Shown piece after piece: positions 37,151 to 50,673 of a stretch of DNA of 64,000 nt. The stretch is taken from contig NBIV01000266.1 of assembly GCA_003194525.1 (NCBI GenBank), positions 1 through 64,000 on the forward strand, in the 5' to 3' direction. Under the pieces are notes generated by a model that was not told where the DNA came from, did no database searches, and was given only the letters and a program-made list of their open reading frames with translations. Every line of letters begins with the position of its first letter. The stretch's first letter is position 1. Position numbers and translations under genes: made by a program. The stretch is from Gracilariopsis chorda. Lineage: Eukaryota > Rhodophyta > Florideophyceae > Gracilariales > Gracilariaceae.

Positions 37151-38355
37151 GTTGAGGTTAGTGGTTTACGCTGTGGGCCAGAATGGAAGACTTTGGACTG
37201 CGGGGTCTGGGCCCCGTGGCAGTCTCATACTTATACTGCCTGACCGAAACCATGTTCAGTTCAGAGTGTTCACAACAGTTCAAAACGGTTAAAAACCTTA
37301 TTGAGCAGAGCGTGCAATGCATTGCAACGGACGGCGACGACGGCTACAGCGGTTGAAACACTGCTGCAAGCTTGAGCAGTGTTTCAACCGTTGAGATATT
37401 TCACGTAACTCTCAAAACGAATGCCGAAAAACCTTTTTTCTTGTTGCGCAACCTGGTTGCGCACGTGTTAACCGAAGAGGGTTCAACGAAGGAACGAAAA
37501 CTTATTACAGACGATCGAGGGCTTGTTGATCATTATGTTATGTACGTTGGTGCAAGTTCTTGCTGTACGCACTAGCCGTCGATCGGCGGGCGGATGCGAA
37601 GGAAGAAAGAGTTGCACACTTCGTACCACGAATGCATCCCAAGCTGCGTTTGTTCAGATGTTTGTTCAGATGTTTGTTCAGATTTGGACAGAGTTTTGGT
37701 ACTGATTTAGCATATTATATAATTGCGTCACGTCTACGTAGCACGATCTTACAGTGTATGAAGCTGTTACTATTTATGGAACCCTAGTGGCGTTCGTTCA
37801 GATTTGGATCGAGTTTTGGCACTGATTTCGCATACCTAAAGTAAATTTGGTAGATAACCCTTAGGGTTAGGATTGCCACCTTGCTTAGCAACCAACTTCG
37901 TACATTGGTTTTTAAATATCTCCCTAAGGTGTGGGTCGACACGGTACAACTGTACCGTTGAAATCACAACCGTATAAAAAGAGCGGTCCATACCTTCAAA
38001 GATTTGAATCACTCTCTTGCGATTGGTTCAAAATCTCTCAGAGCTTCGCTTGCCTAGCGACGCTAGGGTTTCGGCAATAACTTGCGGGAACCCGCAAAGC
38101 TGGTCGATGTCATCAACTAAGCGCTGGAGATTATTGGAGTGCAGGCGGAGCCCCCAGTTTCGTGTGGTTTGCCAAAGGCCACAATCTGTCCGCCTAATAT
38201 CATCGCTATATGCGGTCTGCGAACGCATTTTCATCAGTGTTTTGTCTAACCGAGCCCACTTACCGACCTCAACGCTCACCCGTTAATGCGTTGCACCCTT
38301 AACACCCCTTCTGATTTGCAACGTATACAGTCCCACTAGGCCCGTAGCTCGGAAT

Positions 38356-38641
38356 ATGTCTAGTTCCGGTGGAAGGTTTAGAAACATTATGGGAAGCGGA
38401 AGGCAGCTGAAAGACATGGCGGCGAGAGCGATTTCTGCAAAGGTTAACACCTTGCTAAACGCTGACAAAACGGCACGCTGCAGAGCACCAATGAAGAGAC
38501 TCAGCCAACCACTGATGCATCTAAGTCGACATCCGTTGGGGAATCTGCCCCTAGCAATAGCAAAGAAGTGAAGTAAGTTCAGCTATTCTTTGTCATTACT
38601 TTACGACAAGCTACTGAAACTTTCATTGTAGAAGACACTAG
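38356..38641 (+). pseudogene. Small Ser/Thr-rich protein, shifted frame (unit 2)
   Basis: One A is missing in the A5 run after LNADK, so the Ser/Thr-rich tail is read in another frame. The only unit of seven with this change, and in a stretch rich in homopolymer shortening, so it may be a sequencing error. Confidence 0.5.
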
Positions 38642-39844
38642 GGGCCTACTAGTGCAGTTATTAAGAGGCCGTACAGCTACGTGAGCCCACTACGGATTTA
38701 CAATAAACCTACCTCCACTCCATGACCCAAGTGGTTGTGTATATTTATAGTTTATCTCATTACGTACTGCCGTTCTAAGATTCCTTCTTTGTGTTCGAGT
38801 ACTGCATCATGCCACATCGTAGATTCCTCACCAATGAAGAGAGGCAATGAAGGAGGCTGCAACTGGGATGTTTTCTCTTTACACAGCTGTTCTTCTGACC
38901 GGTCGAGAGTCCGCTCTCCTTCCACAGCTAACGCATCATAGTTGATAAAGCGAACAAGTGGTCGCAAATCGACCCAACGGACGCAACAACGAGGATCCGA
39001 GCACTTCAACATGCAGTACACGGCACCTTGACCACAGCGGTTGCGATGTCTATTTCAGAGGTGACAGTCGTCGGAAATCCAAATGCCCTAGCGGTTGAAA
39101 ACATCTAAGAATAAACACGTGTATTAATATACAAAATTTGGAGGAATCTCAAAAAAATTTGGGTGGAAAAATTCAGAAACCTTTGGGAAAAAGGGTACCG
39201 CAGACAATTAGGGCTATCAAAAACTGTTGCCAAAATCCCAATCGCCGCCCAAGCACTCCCTGAGAATAGAAAAGCCACTCTGAGAGAATATAGTCATCTA
39301 CGTGTATTACATTTACAAAGTTTGGAGGAAGCTCTGAAAAAGGTTACCGTGGGCAATTAGCGGTAACAGGCTAAGTAAGACGATTTCAGTCTCGTTACCT
39401 TCCGATCGGGACCTATTTGGACCAATTACTCCGAGATATTTGGGCTGGGATACTGACGGAAGTAACCGTTTGGAAAGGATACTTACTGCAGGTAACAAAG
39501 CGAAAGTCAATTGTGATCCCATTTACAAACGATCAGTACAGCGGGACAATGTCACATCGCGATCCCATGACCTGTTTAACGTTTGTCACCGTCACAGGAC
39601 ATGTACTATAGCGTGCACAGATCGTAATTGCACTCCAGATCACATTAGATCTGCAGTGAGCGAATTTGGATTTGGAGATGTTCGGAACGTGTATTGGAGG
39701 AGTACGTGGAAAATTTGAAATTACACTGCCCGTGTGCAACCTGTGCTGTAAGGACCCCTTGGCCTACGATCCCGCTACCTTACAGAAGAACATCAGCACC
39801 GAGTGTCAGCATTTCTGGAATAGGACACACCTCCAGACTTCATT

Positions 39845-40957
39845 TTGGTAAAGCAAGACAAGACTTCTCTAGTCATTGTTGAGCATGATATGCTCGACAT
39901 CCTTTATTTTCTCCAGCAGCACGAAAAGCACTCTCTATCAAAGAATGGTGCTGGTATGTATCCTTATTCTATGCAGGGTTCGTTCAAGGAGGCTGTAGCA
40001 TGGGTACGCGATGAGTTTGTCCGCCTGGGGCTACATGTTGTGCAAATAGAGCGAGTGAAAAGAAAAGCAGAAGGATGCGTTCTGTGTGCTCTTACGTGTG
40101 AAGGATCTCGCCTGTATTTCAAAGACGTTGGCCGAATTTTGGTCTGAACGAAGTAAGAACTACTGAAGTCCTTGCAGAAGCAATGTAATATCGGCTTCCA
40201 TTGCTTTTCAGTGTAGAGAGAGACCGAAAATAGATGCTCTTGCAAGACCACGGGCAAACTATTGAAAAGAGAGAAATATCCATTTCAAACCACCCTGGTC
40301 TATTTCGCTTTTTTCTAACTGAATGGGAAATATTCAAAGAAGGTCGATCTCCAAAATACGCGAGCTCCAGCGCAGTGGCTTGAAACAGTTGATGAATCGT
40401 TTATGAGAGAAAGAGTGTTGAACATGATGTCAGATGGAGAATGGCTATTACTATGTTTGAAAGAGTAAATAGGGCAGACTCTGAGTTGGAGATAGATCTT
40501 TTCTCTCTGAAGAAGACATTTCTTAATTATGTTGATCGTGCTTGTAGGTTGATGTGGCAAATCCAAATGCCGTTGACTCCGGCTCATAGAGATTTACATC
40601 CAGTGAGTGTCATGGTTTCTGAACATTGTCAAATTCGCTTATTGATCTTTTTCTACACGTATTTCGTAACCCTTTCCATATTTTTACCTCTTTGCTGCTC
40701 ATTGCAATGCTAATGACATGAATCTTGGGTTCTATTTAAAGCTGTGGAAGGATTACGGTACCATGGAGAAGTTGTGGAAGCTTTACGAGGTGACAGAGGC
40801 GTTTGAAATGGTAATCAGCTGTGTCACTTTCCACAGATAGTATTGTAATACAGAGAGAAGCAGAAGATCTCTAAAACAACAGGCAACCAAAGCGTTTAGT
40901 TTCTTTGTAACTCAACTTTGTGGATTCCCGGAGTTGAGGGGAGAGAACGGTGCTTAA
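39845..40957 (+). pseudogene. APH-type kinase remnant (unit 3)
   Basis: Shared N-lobe stops plus several single-base length differences, more than in any other unit. Confidence 0.65.
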
Positions 40958-41046
40958 TAGTGAGACTGCAATTATGTCCAAGAGTGGATGATCGTTTTTC
41001 AACTAATATCCTTCTATGCGGGACTTTACCCTGGATAGCTACAAAC

Positions 41047-41933
41047 TCAGCATACTTCGTCTAAAAGTTGTTGCAGCTAGTCATTTTGGTCCAGAACGAC
41101 CGCTTATAGGCGCACTCATCTCGTGCGGAGCCCCAGAGCAAGAGCTCTCTTGCACCTCCCTGTTGACAAGTGCTTCTTGAGTCCTCTCTTATTGTTCCAA
41201 GCGCCTCGTCCTCGTATCAAGTACCGCAATGAACACATGACGCGGAGGCATGTAATACATAGGGAGCATACTGACCAGCAAAAATCAGCCCGTTACAGGT
41301 CTTTATCGGACATGGACAAAGTACTGCGATGCTTTCTTTTTTAAAGCCCAAACATGTACCGTCTCTTGATCGATGCGTTCCACAAATGAATCTTGGGTGG
41401 AGTCAAAGCTGACCGGTAACAATCGCCAGAAGCTCTCGAGAGTAGAAGCTCCAGGAGCATGCAGAGTATTGTGGCGAACATGCATAGAAAGGCAGTCGAC
41501 ACGTGAAGAAAGTCCTGAACCAATTCCATTACTTTGGCATTCGGAGAGCCATAGCGGTGCGACTCTCGATGGAGAGAGGGGAGAGGCGGAGCCACGGTGG
41601 CGTGCTTGCAGTGGTGGTGGTGGAGGAGAAGGCGAAGCCAAAGAGGTGGAAGAAGGCAGAGACGCGGTGGCGAGCACGTGATTGGAGGAGAAGGAGGAGA
41701 AGAATAAGCCACCGCAGTAGGGCACCCGATTATAGAGGTGGGAGAGAAGGCGAAGCCACAGCGGTAAGCGACGATATTGGAGAGGGAGCCACAGCAACGA
41801 GGCTCGTGATTGGATGAGTGAATAAGTGGAGGAAGGCAGCGCCGGAGCGTCAAGGCTCTTAATGGAAGTGGTCACTCTCGGAGAAGGGGAGCTATAGTGC
41901 CAAAGCTTCCAATCGATGGTTTCGCAATTTCAT
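41047..41933 (-). pseudogene. Pro/Ser/Thr-rich protein remnant (unit 3)
   Basis: Most length-variable copy; the Pro-rich repeats are read across several frames. Confidence 0.4.
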
Positions 41934-43144
41934 GTTGAGGTTAGGGTTTACGCTGTGGGCCAGAATGGAAGACTTTGGACTGCGGGGTCTGGGCCCCGTG
42001 CAGTCTCATACTTATACTGCCTGACCGAAACCATGTTCAGTTCAGAGTGTTCACAACAGTTCAAAACGGTTAAAAACCTTATTGAGCAGAGCGTGCAATG
42101 CGTTGCAACGGACGGCGACGACGGCTACAGCGGTTGAAACACTGCTGCAAGCTTGAGCAGTCTTTCAACCGTTGAGATATTTCACGTAATTCTGCAAAAC
42201 GAATGCCGATAAAACCTTTTTTCTTGTTGCGCAACCTGGTTGCGCACGTGTTAACCGAAGCGGGTTCAACGAAGGAACGAAAAACTTATTACAGACGATC
42301 GAGGGGCTTGTTGATCATACGCGGGTTATGTACGTTGGTGCAAGTTCTTGCTGTACGCACTAGCCGTTGATCCGCGGGCGGATGCGAACGAAGAAAGAGT
42401 TGCACACTTCGTACCACGAATGCATCCCAAGCTGCGTTTGTTCAGATGTTTGTTCAGATGTTTGTTCAGATTTGGACAGAGTTTTGGTACTGATTTAGCA
42501 TATATATAATTGCGTCACGTCTACGTAGCACGATCTTACAGTGTATGAAGCTGTTACTATTTATGGAACCCTAGTGGCGTTCGTTCAGATTTGGATCGAG
42601 TTTTGGCACTGATTTCGCATACCTAAAGTAAATTTGGTAGATAACCCTTAGGGTTAGGATTGCCACCTTGCTTAGCAACCAACTTCGTACATTGGTTTTT
42701 AAAATATCTCCCTAAGGTGTGGGTCGAGACGGTACAACTGTACCGTTGAAATCACAACCGTATAAAAAGAGCGGTCCATACCTTCAAAGATTTGAATCAC
42801 TCTCTTGCGATTGGTTCAAAATCTCTCAGAGCTTCGCTTGCCTAGCGACGCTAAGGTTTCGGCAATAACTTGCGGGAACCCCGCAAAGCTGGTCGATGTC
42901 ATCAACTAAGCGCTGGAGATTATTGGAGTGCAGGCGGAGCCCCCAGTTTCGTGTGGTTTGCCAAAGGCCACAATCTGTCCGCCTAATATCATCGCTATAT
43001 GCGGTCTGTGAACGCATTTTCATCAGTGTTTTGTCTAACCGAGCCACTTACCGACCTCAACGCTCACCCGTTAATGCGTTGCACCCTTAACACCCCTTCT
43101 GATTTGCAACGTATACAGGTCCCACTAGGCCCGTAGCTCGGAAT

Positions 43145-43431
43145 ATGTCTAGTTCCGGTGGAAGGTTTAGAAACATTATGGGAAGCGGAAGGCAGCTGAA
43201 AGACATGGCGGCGAGAGCGATTTCTGCAAAGGTTAACACCTTGCTAAACGCTGACAAAAACGGCACGCTGCAGAGCACCAATGAAGAGACTCAGCCAACC
43301 ACTGATGCATCTAAGTCGACATCCGTTGGGGAATCTGCCCCTAGCAATAGCAAAGAAGTGAAGTAAGTTCAGCTATTCTTTGTCATTACTTTACGACAAG
43401 CTACTGAAACTTTCATTGTAGAAGACACTAG
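43145..43431 (+). CDS. Small Ser/Thr-rich protein (unit 3)
   Basis: Frame, 59 nt candidate intron and polyA signal identical to unit 1. Confidence 0.55.
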
Positions 43432-43597
43432 GGGCCTACTAGTGCAGTTATTAAGAGGCCGTACAGCTACGTGAGCCCACTACGGGATTTACAATAAACC
43501 TACCTCCACTCCATGACCCAAGTGGTTGTGTATATTTATAGTTTATCTCATTACGTACTGCCGTTCTAAGATTCCTTCTTTGTGTTCGAGTACTGCA

Positions 43598-43804
43598 TCA
43601 TGCCACATCGTAGGATTCCTCACCAATGAAGAGAGGCAATGAAGGAGGCTGCAACTGGGATGTTTTCTCTTTACACAGCTGTTCTTCTGACCGGTCGAGA
43701 GTCCGCTCTCCTTCCACAGCTAACGCATCATAGTTGATAAAGCGAACAAGTGGTCGCAAATCGACCCAACGGACGCAACAACGAGGATCCGAGCACTTCA
43801 ACAT
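43598..43804 (-). CDS. Small Cys-motif ORF, minus strand (unit 3)
   Basis: Same protein as at 34,003-34,209. Confidence 0.35.
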   Translation of the reverse strand: MLKCSDPRCCVRWVDLRPLVRFINYDALAVEGERTLDRSEEQLCKEKTSQLQPPSLPLFIGEESYDVA

Positions 43805-44639
43805 GCAGTACACGGCACCTTGACCACAGCGGTTGCGATGTCTATTTCAGAGGCGACAGTCGTCGGAAATCCAAATGCCCTAGCGGTTGAAAACATCTAA
43901 GAATAAACACGTGTATTAAATATACAAAATTTGGAGGAATCTCAAAAAAATTTGGGTGGAAAAATTCAGAAACCTTTGGGAAAAAGGGTACCGCAGACAA
44001 TTAGGGCTATCAAAAAACTGTTGCCAAAATCCCAATCGCCGCCCAAGCACTCCCTGAGAATAGAAAAGCCACTCTGAGAGAATGTAGTCATCTACGTGTA
44101 TTACATTTACAAAGTTTGGAGGAAGCTCTGAAAAAGGTTACCGCGGGCAATTAGCGGTAACAGGCTAAGTAAGACGATTTCAGTCTCGTTACCTTCCGAT
44201 CGGGACCTATTTGGACCAATTACTCCGAGATATTTGGGCTGGGATACTGACGGAAGTAACCGTTTGGAAAGGATACTTACTGCAGGTAACAAAGCGAAAG
44301 TCAATTGTGATCCCATTTACAAACGATCAGTACAGCGGGACAATGTCACATCGCGATCCCATGACCTGTTTAACGTTTGTCACCGTCACAGGACATGTAC
44401 TATAGCGTGCACAGATCGTAATTGCACTCCAGATCACATTAGATCTGCAGTGAGCGAATTTGGATTTGGAGATGTTCGGAAGCGTGTATTGGAGGAGTAC
44501 GTGGAAATTTGAAATTACACTGCCCCGTGTGCAACCTGTGCTGTAAGGACCCTTGGCCTACGATCCCCGCTACCTTACAGAAGAACATCAGCACCGAGTG
44601 TCAGCATTTCTGGAATAGGACACACCTCCAGACTTCATT

Positions 44640-45758
44640 TTGGTAAAGCAAGACAAGACTTCTCTAGTCATTGTTGAGCATGATATGCTCGACATCCTTT
44701 ATTTTCTCCAGCAGCACGAAAAGCACTCTCTATCAAAGAATGGTGCTGGTATGTATCCTTATTCTATGCAGGGTTCGTTCAAGGAGGCTGTAGCATGGGT
44801 ACGCGATGAGTTTGTCCGCCTGGGGCTACATGTTGTGCAAATAGAGCGAGTGAAAAGAAAAGCAGAAGGATGCGTTCTGTGTGCTCTTACGTGTGAAGGA
44901 TCTCGCCTGTATTTCAAAGAAGTTGGGCCGAATTTTGGTCTGAACGAAGTAAGAACTACTGAAGTCCTTGCAGAAGCAATGTAATATCGGCTTCCATTGC
45001 TTCTCAGTGTAGAGAGAGACCGAAAATAGATGCTCTTGCAAGACCACGGGCAAACTATTGAAAAGAGAGAAATATCCATTTCAAACCACCCTGGTCTATT
45101 TCGCTTTTTTCTAACTGAATGGGGAAATATTCAAAGAAGGTCGATCTCCAAAATACGCCAGCTCCAGCGCAGTGGGCTTGAAACAGTTGATGAATCGTTT
45201 ATGAGAGAAAGAGTGTTGAACATGATGTCAGATGGAGAATGGCTATTACTATGTTTGAAAGAGGTAAATAGGGCAGACTCTGAGTTGGAGATAGATCTTT
45301 TCTCTCTGAAGACGACATTTCTTGATTATGTTGATCGTGCTTGTAGGTTGATGTGGCAAATCCAAATGCCGTTGACTCCGGCTCATAGAGATTTACATCC
45401 AGTGAGTGTCATGGTTTCTGAACATTGTCAAATTCGGCTTATTGATCTTATTTCTACACGTATTTCGTATCCCTTTCCATATTTTTACCTCTTTGCTGCT
45501 CATTGCAATGCTAATGACATGAATCTTGGGTTCTATTTAAAGCTGTGGAAGGATTACGGTACCATGGAGAAGTTGTGGAAGCTTTACGAGGTGACGGAGG
45601 CGTTTGAAATGGTAATCAGCTGTGTCACTTTCCACAGATAGTATTGTAATACAGAGAGAAGCAGAAGATCTCTAAAACAACAGGCAACCAAAGCGTTTAG
45701 TTTCTTTGTAACTCAACTTTGTGGATTCCCGGAGTTGAGGGGAGAGAACGGTGCTTAA
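44640..45758 (+). pseudogene. APH-type kinase remnant (unit 4)
   Basis: Catalytic loop TPAHRDLHPVSVMV and RLIDLISTR intact; shared N-lobe stops and the stop after FHR. Confidence 0.65.
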
Positions 45759-45847
45759 TAGTAAGACTGCAATTATGTCCAAGAGTGGATGATCGTTTTT
45801 CAACTAATATCCTTCTATGCGGGACTTTACCCTGGATAGCTACAAAC

Positions 45848-46750
45848 TCAGCATACTTCGTCTAAACGTTGTTGCAGCTCGTCATTTTGGTCCAGAACGA
45901 CCGCTTTATAGGCGCACTCATCTCGTGCGGGAGCCCCCAGAGCAAGAGCTCTCTTGCACCTCCCTGTTGACAAGTGCTTCTTGAGTCCTCCCCTTATTGT
46001 TCCAAGCGCCTCGTCCCTCGTATCAAGTACCGCAATGAACACATGACGCGGAGGCATGTAATACATAGGGAGCATACTGACCAGCAAAAATCAGCCCGTT
46101 ACAGGTCTTTATCGGACATGGACAAAGTACTGCGATGCTTTCCTTTTTTAAAGCCCAAACATGTACCGTCTCTTGATCGATGCGTTCCACAAATGAATCT
46201 TGGGTGGAGTCAAAGCTGACCGGTAACAATCGCCAGAAGCTCTCGAGAGTAGAAGCTCCAGGAGCATGCAGAGTAGTGTGGCGAACATGCATAGAAAGGC
46301 AGTCGACACGTGAAGAAAGGTCCTGAACCAATTCCATTACTTTGGCATTTGGAGGAGCCATAGCGGTGCGACTCTCGATGGGAGAGAGGGGTGAGGGCGG
46401 AGCCACGGTGGCGGTGCTTGCAGTGGTGGTGGTGGGAGGAGAAGGCGAAGCCAAAGAGGTGGAAGAAGGCAGAGACGCGGTGGCGAGCCACGTGATTGGA
46501 GGAGAAGGAGGAGAAGAATAAGCCACCGCAGTAGGGCACCCGATTATAGAGGTGGGAGGAGAAGGCGAAGCCACAGCGGTAAGCGACGATATTGGAGAGG
46601 GAGCCACAGCAACGAGGCTCGTGATTGGATGAGTGAATAAGTGGAGGAAGGTAGCGCCGGAGCGTCAAGGCTCTTAATGGAAGTGGTCACTCTCGGAGAA
46701 GGGGGAGCTATAGTGGCCACAGCTTCCAATCGATGGTTTCGCAATTTCAT
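45848..46750 (-). pseudogene. Pro/Ser/Thr-rich protein remnant (unit 4)
   Basis: Same layout and the same two frame changes as unit 1; the 194-codon central frame is intact. Confidence 0.45.
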
Positions 46751-47968
46751 GTTGAGGTTAGGGGTTTACGCTGTGGGCCAGAATGGAAGACTTTGGACTG
46801 CGGGGTCTGGGGCCCCGTGGCAGTCTCATATTTATACTGCCTGACCGAAACCATGTTCAGTTCAGAGTGTTCACAACAGTTCAAAACGGTTAAAAACCTT
46901 GTTGAGCAGAGCGTGCAATGCGTTGCAACGGACGGCGACGACGGCTACAGCGGTTGAAACACTGCTGCAAGCTTGAGCAGTCTTTCAACCGTTGAGATAT
47001 TTCACGTAATTCTGCAAAACGAATGCCGATAAAACCTTTTTTCTTGTTGCGCAACCTGGTTGCGCACGTGTTAACCGAAGCGGGTTCAACGAAGGAACGA
47101 AAACTTATTACAGACGATCGAGGGGCTTGTTGATCATACGCGGGTTATGTACGTTGGTGCAAGTTCTTGCTGTACGCACTAGCCGTTGATCCGCGGGCGG
47201 ATGCGAACGAAGAAAGAGTTGCACACTTCGTACCACGAATGCATCCCAAGCTGCGTTTGTTCAGATGTTTGTTCAGATGTTTGTTCAGATTTGGACAGAG
47301 TTTTGGTACTGATTTAGCATATTATATAATTGCGTCACGTCTACGTAGCACGATCTTACAGTGTATGAAGCTGTTACTATTTATGGAACCCTAGTGGCGT
47401 TCGTTCAGATTTGGATCGAGTTTTGGCACTGATTTCGCATACCTAAAGTAAATTTGGTAGATAACCCTTAGGGTTAGGATTGCCACCTTGCTTAGCAACC
47501 AACTTCGTACATTGGTTTTTTAAAATATCTCCCTAAGGTGTGGGTCGACACGGTACAACTGTACCGTTGAAATCACAACCGTATAAAAAGAGCGGTCCAT
47601 ACCTTCAAAGATTTGAATCACTCTCTTGCGATTGGTTCAAAATCTCTCAGAGCTTCGCTTGCCTAGCGACGCTAAGGGTTTCGGCAATAACTTGCGGGAA
47701 CCCCGCAAAGCTGGTCGATGTCATCAACTAAGCGCTGGAGATTATTGGGAGTGCAGGCGGAGCCCCCAGTTTCATGTGGTTTGCCAAAGGCCACAATCTG
47801 TCCGCCTAATATCATCGCTATATGCGGTCTGTGAACGCATTTTCATCAGTGTTTTGTCTAACCGAGCCCACTTACCGACCTCAACGCTCACCCGTTAATG
47901 CGTTGCACCCTTAACACCCCTTCTGATTTGCAACGTATACAGGTCCCACTAGGCCCGTAGCTCGGAAT

Positions 47969-48255
47969 ATGTCTAGTTCCGGTGGAAGGTTTAGAAACAT
48001 TATGGGAAGCGGAAGGCAGCTGAAAGACATGGCGGCGAGAGCGATTTCTGCAAAGGTTAACACCTTGCTAAACGCTGACAAAAACGGCACGCTGCAGAGC
48101 ACCAATGAAGAGACTCAGCCAACCACTGATGCATCTAAGTCGACATCCGTTGGGGAATCTGCCCCTAGCAATAGCAAAGAAGTGAAGTAAGTTCAGCTAT
48201 TCTTTGTCATTACTTTACGACAAGCTACTGAAACTTTCATTGTAGAAGACACTAG
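47969..48255 (+). CDS. Small Ser/Thr-rich protein (unit 4)
   Basis: Identical frame, candidate intron and polyA signal to unit 1. Confidence 0.55.
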
Positions 48256-48421
48256 GGGCCTACTAGTGCAGTTATTAAGAGGCCGTACAGCTACGTGAGC
48301 CCACTACGGGATTTACAATAAACCTACCTCCACTCCATGACCCAAGTGGTTGTGTATATTTATAGTTTATCTCATTACGTACTGCCGTTCTAAGATTCCT
48401 TCTTTGTGTTCGAGTACTGCA

Positions 48422-48628
48422 TCATGCCACATCGTAGGATTCCTCACCAATGAAGAGAGGCAATGAAGGAGGCTGCAACTGGGATGTTTTCTCTTTACAC
48501 AGCTGTTCTTCTGACCGGTCGAGAGTCCGCTCTCCTTCCACAGCTAACGCATCATAGTTGATAAAGCGAACAAGTGGTCGCAAATCGACCCAACGGACGC
48601 AACAACGAGGATCCGAGCACTTCAACAT
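48422..48628 (-). CDS. Small Cys-motif ORF, minus strand (unit 4)
   Basis: Same protein as at 34,003-34,209. Confidence 0.35.
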   Translation of the reverse strand: MLKCSDPRCCVRWVDLRPLVRFINYDALAVEGERTLDRSEEQLCKEKTSQLQPPSLPLFIGEESYDVA

Positions 48629-49057
48629 GCAGTACACGGCACCTTGACCACAGCGGTTGCGATGTCTATTTCAGAGGCGACAGTCGTCGGAAATCCAAAT
48701 GCCCTAGCGGTTGAAAACATCTAAGAATAAACACGTGTATTAAATATACAAAATTTGGAGGAATCTCAAAAAAAATTTGGGTGGAAAAATTCAGAAACCT
48801 TTGGGAAAAAGGGTACCGCAGACAATTAGGGCTATCAAAAACTGTTGCCAAAATCCCAATCGCCGCCCAAGCACTCCCTGAGAATAGAAAAGCCACTCTG
48901 AGAGAATGTAGTCATCTACGTGTATTACATTTACAAAGTTTGGAGGAAGCTCTGAAAAAGGTTACCGCGGGCAATTAGCGGTAACAGGCTAAGTAAGACG
49001 ATTTCAGTCTCGTTACCTTCCGATCGGGACCTATTTGGACCAATTACTCCGAGATAT

Positions 49058-49444
49058 TTGGGCTGGGATACTGACGGAAGTAACCGTTTGGAAAGGATAC
49101 TTACTGCAGGTAACAAAGCGAAAGTCAATTGTGATCCCATTTACAAACGATCAGTACAGCGGGACAATGTCACATCGCGATCCCATGACCTGTTTAACGT
49201 TTGTCACCGTCACAGGACATGTACTATAGCGTGCACAGATGGTAATTGCACTCCAGATCACATTAGATCTGCAGTGAGCGAATTTGGATTTGGAGATGTT
49301 CGGAAACGTGTATTGGAGGAGTACGTGGAAATTTTGAAATTACACTGCCCCGTGTGCAACCTGTGCTGTAAGGACCCCTTGGCCTACGATCCCCGCTACC
49401 TTACAGAAGAACATCAGCACCGAGTGTCAGCATTTCTGGAATAG
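49058..49444 (+). CDS. Cys-motif ORF, four-C form (unit 4)
   Basis: Reads through CPVCNLCCKDPLAYDPRYL to EEHQHRVSAFLE, the form I think closest to the original. One Arg in the Cys motif is Gly here (CTDGNC). Confidence 0.4.
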   Translation: MGWDTDGSNRLERILTAGNKAKVNCDPIYKRSVQRDNVTSRSHDLFNVCHRHRTCTIACTDGNCTPDHIRSAVSEFGFGDVRKRVLEEYVEILKLHCPVCNLCCKDPLAYDPRYLTEEHQHRVSAFLE

Positions 49445-49465
49445 GACACACCTCCAGACTTCATT

Positions 49466-50584
49466 TTGGTAAAGCAAGACAAGACTTCTCTAGTCATTGT
49501 TGAGCATGATATGCTCGACATCCTTTATTTTCTCCAGCAGCACGAAAAGCACTCTCTATCAAAGAATGGTGCTGGTATGTATCCTTATTCTATGCAGGGT
49601 TCGTTCAAGGAGGCTGTAGCATGGGTACGCGATGAGTTTGTCCGCCTGGGGCTACATGTTGTGCAAATAGAGCGAGTGAAAAGAAAAGCAGAAGGATGCG
49701 TTCTGTGTGCTCTTACGTGTGAAGGATCTCGCCTGTATTTCAAAGAAGTTGGGCCGAATTTTGGTCTGAACGAAGTAAGAACTACTGAAGTCCTTGCAGA
49801 AGCAATGTAATATCGGCTTCCATTGCTTCTCAGTGTAGAGAGAGACCGAAAATAGATGCTCTTGCAAGACCACGGGCAAACTATTGAAAAGAGAGAAATA
49901 TCCATTTCAAACCACCCTGGTCTATTTCGCTTTTTTCTAACTGAATGGGGAAATATTCAAAGAAGGTCGATCTCCAAAATACGCCAGCTCCAGCGCAGTG
50001 GGCTTGAAACAGTTGATGAATCGTTTATGAGAGAAAGAGTGTTGAACATGATGTCAGATGGAGAATGGCTATTACTATGTTTGAAAGAGGTAAATAGGGC
50101 AGACTCTGAGTTGGAGATAGATCTTTTCTCTCTGAAGACGACATTTCTTGATTATGTTGATCGTGCTTGTAGGTTGATGTGGCAAATCCAAATGCCGTTG
50201 ACTCCGGCTCATAGAGATTTACATCCAGTGAGTGTCATGGTTTCTGAACATTGTCAAATTCGGCTTATTGATCTTATTTCTACACGTATTTCGTATCCCT
50301 TTCCATATTTTTACCTCTTTGCTGCTCATTGCAATGCTAATGACATGAATCTTGGGTTCTATTTAAAGCTGTGGAAGGATTACGGTACCATGGAGAAGTT
50401 GTGGAAGCTTTACGAGGTGACGGAGGCGTTTGAAATGGTAATCAGCTGTGTCACTTTCCACAGATAGTATTGTAATACAGAGAGAAGCAGAAGATCTCTA
50501 AAACAACAGGCAACCAAAGCGTTTAGTTTCTTTGTAACTCAACTTTGTGGATTCCCGGAGTTGAGGGGAGAGAACGGTGCTTAA
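49466..50584 (+). pseudogene. APH-type kinase remnant (unit 5)
   Basis: Indistinguishable in protein from unit 4. Confidence 0.65.
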
Positions 50585-50673
50585 TAGTAAGACTGCAATT
50601 ATGTCCAAGAGTGGATGATCGTTTTTCAACTAATATCCTTCTATGCGGGACTTTACCCTGGATAGCTACAAAC

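Larger units (their letters stand above)
35045..39844 (+). repeat. Array unit 2
   Basis: Subtype A. Shares with unit 1 the LVHRDLHP-type kinase loop codons and GATCATTATGTTATG near 37,530. Many homopolymers are one base shorter than in other units, breaking frames at several places. Confidence 0.9.
39845..44639 (+). repeat. Array unit 3
   Basis: Subtype B (kinase loop TPAHRDLHP, GATCATACGCGGG near 42,313). The first ~2.2 kb show the same homopolymer shortening as unit 2; the later part is clean. Confidence 0.9.
44640..49465 (+). repeat. Array unit 4
   Basis: Subtype B, longest unit (4,826 bp), with CAGCTCC (RQLQR) in the kinase region, shared with units 5 and 6. Confidence 0.9.
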
